From assembly GCA_019245455.1 (NCBI GenBank), contig JAFARM010000426.1, positions 1-7,829 of the forward strand: a DNA stretch of 7,829 nucleotides. The letters run 5' to 3'. The notes beneath the pieces are model-generated. The model had not been told where the DNA came from and searched no databases. It saw only the letters and a list, made by a program, of their open reading frames with translations. The DNA comes from Sphingomonadaceae bacterium (GTDB lineage Bacteria > Pseudomonadota > Alphaproteobacteria > Sphingomonadales > Sphingomonadaceae). Positions within the stretch are counted from its first letter, which is position 1; every line of letters starts with the position of its first letter. Below, piece by piece: positions 6,306-7,829 of this stretch. A program made the translations under genes and the position numbers.

Positions 6306-6782
6306 ATGGCCGACGACACGACCAAGTTCTGGAAGCTGATCGACGACATCCGCGTCGCCATGCTGACGACCGAAACGGCGGACGGGTTGGAGAGCCGGCC
6401 GATGAGCGCCTACGTCGACAAGGACACGTCGTCGATCTGGTTCATCACGCGCCTCGACAGCGGCAAGACCGACGAGATCAAGGACGACGCCCACGTCAAC
6501 CTCGCCTTCGCCGACGCCAAGGCCAACCGCTACGTCTCGGTCACCGGCACGGCGCGGGTCGTGCGCGACCCCGCCAAGACCAAGGCGCTGTGGAACCCGT
6601 TCGCCGAGGCGTGGCTGCCGGAGGGGCCGGAGGCGCCGACCACCGGCCTGATCCACGTCACGCCGGCGCACGCGACATTCTGGGATTCGCCGTCGGGCGT
6701 GCTGCAGATGATCCGGGTTGCGGCGGCGAACCTTACGCAGTCGCCGCCGAAGACCGACGAGGTCAAGCACGTGACGCTGTAG
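6306..6782 (+). CDS. Pyridoxamine 5'-phosphate oxidase-like general stress protein (GS26 family)
   Basis: This 158-residue soluble protein has the split-barrel flavin-binding fold of the pyridoxamine-phosphate-oxidase-related 'general stress protein 26' family. Visible landmarks are the N-terminal helix FWKLIDDIRVAMLTT (8-22), the strand ESRPMSAYV (29-37), SSIWFITRLDSGKTDEI (42-58), VNLAFADAKANRYVSVTGTARVV (64-86), the KALWNPFAEAWLPEGPEAP block (92-110) and LIHVTPAHATFWDSPSGVLQ (115-134). Members bind FMN, FAD or a related cofactor in characterised cases, but the substrate is usually unknown, so it should not be read as PdxH. ATG 6306 is supported by AAGG at 6294-6297 and by the MADDTTKFW start common in the family. 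The gene stands alone, with an EcfG-type promoter just upstream and a palindromic repeat after it, and is probably induced by general stress. Confidence 0.88.
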   Translation: MADDTTKFWKLIDDIRVAMLTTETADGLESRPMSAYVDKDTSSIWFITRLDSGKTDEIKDDAHVNLAFADAKANRYVSVTGTARVVRDPAKTKALWNPFAEAWLPEGPEAPTTGLIHVTPAHATFWDSPSGVLQMIRVAAANLTQSPPKTDEVKHVTL

Positions 6783-6803
6783 CGCGGATCGCGCGCGTCA
6801 CGT

Positions 6804-6873
6804 GTCATTCCAGCGGAAGGGGGAGCCATCGCTCGGGCAGCGGGAGATGGGTCCCCGCTTTCGCGGGGATGAC
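6804..6873. repeat. Palindromic repeat element, copy 3, intergenic, left arm degenerate
   Basis: The right arm (6843-6873) is identical to the right arm of copy 2, including the CCCCGC-TTTC-GCGGGG mini-hairpin. The left arm starts GTCATTCC at 6804 and is recognisable but has several mismatches and no longer forms its mini-hairpin. It lies 21 bases after the general stress gene and may serve as a transcript end, although no T run is present. Confidence 0.8.
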
Positions 6874-6927
6874 GGTGTAGGCGGGGGGATGACGTCGCCG
6901 GTGGGATGACGTTGGCGGTGGGATGAC
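6868..6927 (+). repeat. Tandem reiteration of the element's right end
   Basis: The terminal word GATGAC occurs at 6868-6873, 6888-6893, 6905-6910 and 6922-6927, at spacings of 20, 17 and 17. The last two 17-base units (6894-6910 and 6911-6927) match at 15 of 17 positions. The array runs up to 31 bases before coaBC. Confidence 0.8.
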
Positions 6928-6958
6928 ACCGTGAGGGCGGGCGGCTACACCCGCTGCC

Positions 6959-7829
6959 ATGCGCATCCTTCTTATCGTCGGCGGCGGCATCGCTGCGTTC
7001 AAGGCGCTCGAGCTGACGCGCGCGCTGCGGCGCGAGGGGCACGCGGTGACGCCGGTGCTGACGGCGGCAGGGGCGCGCTTCGTCACGCCGCTCAGCCTCG
7101 AGGCGCTCGCCGCCCACCCGGTTCACACCGACCTGTGGAGCCTCGACGAGGGCGGCGGCATGGGGCACATCGAACTCAGCCGTGCGTCCGACCTGATCGT
7201 CGTCTGCCCGGCGACCGCCGACCTGATGGCGAAGATGGCCGCTGGAATGGCCGACGACCTCGCCACGACGCTGCTGCTGGCGACCGACACGCCGGTGATG
7301 GCGGTGCCGGCGATGAACGTGCGGATGTGGACCCACGCGGCAACGGTCGCCAACGTCGCGGTGCTGCGCGCGCGCGGCGTGACGGTGGTCGATCCCGACG
7401 AGGGCGAGATGGCGTGCGGCGAGTGCGGGCCGGGCCGGCTGCCGGAGGTCGAGCGGATCGTCGCGGCGGTGATGGCGCAGCTCTCGTCCTGTCATCCCGG
7501 CGAAGGCCGGGACCCATCTCCCGAAGGCCGGCAGGAGATGGGTCCCCGCTTTCGCGGGGATGACAAGGTTGAAGGCGGTGATGGCGCGCACGGGAAACTC
7601 GCCGGCCGTCACGTCGTCGTCACTGCCGGACCGACGCACGAGCCGATCGACCCCGTCCGCTTCCTCGGCAACCGCTCGTCGGGCAAGCAAGGCTTCGCCA
7701 TAGCCGGCGCGCTCGCCGCGCTGGGCGCGCGGGTGACGCTGGTCGCAGGGCCGGTCGGGCTGGCGACGCCGTCGGGGGTGGACCGTTTCGATGTGGTGAG
7801 CGGGCGGGAGATGGCGGCGGTGGTGGAGG
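6959..7829 (+). CDS. coaBC: Bifunctional phosphopantothenoylcysteine decarboxylase/phosphopantothenate-cysteine ligase, 3' end outside window
   Basis: CoaBC joins cysteine to 4'-phosphopantothenate (CoaB) and decarboxylates the product to 4'-phosphopantetheine (CoaC, FMN-dependent) in coenzyme A synthesis. Of an expected 400 or so residues, 290 are visible. The decarboxylase domain (about 1-175) shows VGGGIAAFKALEL (7-19; the family usually has SGGIAAYK), the catalytic-type histidine in GHIELSRASD (69-78), CPATADLMAKMAAGMADD (83-100), the PAMN motif (117-120) and ACGECGPGRL (152-161). The synthetase domain begins at GKLAGRHVVVTAGPTHEPIDPVRFLGNRSSGKQGFA (about 212-246) and runs off the window. 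Residues 178-202 are encoded by a palindromic repeat (7491-7564) lying exactly in the interdomain linker, in frame. ATG 6959 is the only plausible start: an in-frame TGA lies at 6932-6934 and no GTG or TTG start codon intervenes. All visible catalytic motifs are intact, so I expect a working enzyme. Confidence 0.95.
   Translation, partial: MRILLIVGGGIAAFKALELTRALRREGHAVTPVLTAAGARFVTPLSLEALAAHPVHTDLWSLDEGGGMGHIELSRASDLIVVCPATADLMAKMAAGMADDLATTLLLATDTPVMAVPAMNVRMWTHAATVANVAVLRARGVTVVDPDEGEMACGECGPGRLPEVERIVAAVMAQLSSCHPGEGRDPSPEGRQEMGPRFRGDDKVEGGDGAHGKLAGRHVVVTAGPTHEPIDPVRFLGNRSSGKQGFAIAGALAALGARVTLVAGPVGLATPSGVDRFDVVSGREMAAVVE
7491..7564. repeat. Palindromic repeat element, copy 2, in frame in the coaBC linker
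   Basis: Arms at 7491-7521 and 7534-7564 are inverted copies with three mismatches, separated by only 12 bases. The left mini-hairpin is CCCGGC-GAAG-GCCGGG, the right one CCCCGC-TTTC-GCGGGG. The element encodes CHPGEGRDPSP and EMGPRFRGDD in the same reading frame as copy 1 in tatB, and ends exactly on the GAC codon of residue 202. Confidence 0.92.

Noticed and set aside
6931..7563. A 210-residue plus-strand frame over coaBC
   Set aside because: It is arginine/glycine-rich shadow coding; the frame starting at ATG 6959 carries all CoaBC motifs and stays open to the window end.
4813..7564. The repeated palindromes as a CRISPR array
   Set aside because: Only three copies, thousands of bases apart, in and between unrelated genes, with inverted arms and no regular spacers or cas genes.
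6959..7829. coaBC as a pseudogene broken by the repeat element
   Set aside because: The frame is continuous through the element, both domains keep their motifs, and the insertion is in the linker.

Overview
The window is GC-rich and gene-dense. It fits a chromosomal segment of an alphaproteobacterium, most likely of the Sphingomonadales (Sphingomonas-like). This rests on gene order, GTG starts, strong G/C third-position bias, the short palindromic repeats and the EcfG-type promoter words. No plasmid, phage or transposase gene is seen, and the genus assignment is inference.

Region 1 (bases 1-5887) is one tightly packed plus-strand run: the 3' part of argS, an inner-membrane SPOR-domain protein, nagZ, scpA, scpB, tatA, tatB and tatC. 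Neighbours overlap or sit 3-25 bases apart, so they look translationally coupled or at least co-transcribed. The run joins arginyl-tRNA charging, peptidoglycan binding and recycling (SPOR protein, NagZ), chromosome condensation (ScpA/ScpB, partners of Smc) and export of folded proteins (TatABC). TatA has an unusual Pro/Tyr/Ala repeat tail, and the TatB tail contains a palindromic repeat element read in frame.

Region 2 (5888-6305) is the largest gap and the most interesting part. Between 6018 and 6150 lie three consecutive strong stem-loops, each with a homopolymer run of seven to nine G (plus strand) or C (minus strand) in its loop. Read on the minus strand, the array is preceded at the right distance by an 8/9 match to the general-stress EcfG sigma promoter and ends in a GC stem followed by TTTT. 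I propose an undescribed stress-induced small RNA with C-rich, anti-Shine-Dalgarno-like loops. A second 8/9 EcfG-type promoter faces the other way in front of the next gene.

Region 3 (6306-6782) is a small flavin/pyridoxamine-oxidase-fold protein of the 'general stress protein 26' family. It is followed by an intergenic palindromic repeat with a tandemly reiterated end (6804-6927).

Region 4 (6959-7829, cut by the window end) is coaBC, the bifunctional coenzyme A biosynthesis enzyme. A third copy of the palindromic element sits in frame exactly in the linker between its decarboxylase and synthetase domains. The two genic copies are read in the same frame and their inner spacers differ by a multiple of three, so the element behaves like a protein-tolerated insertion, analogous to Rickettsia palindromic elements.
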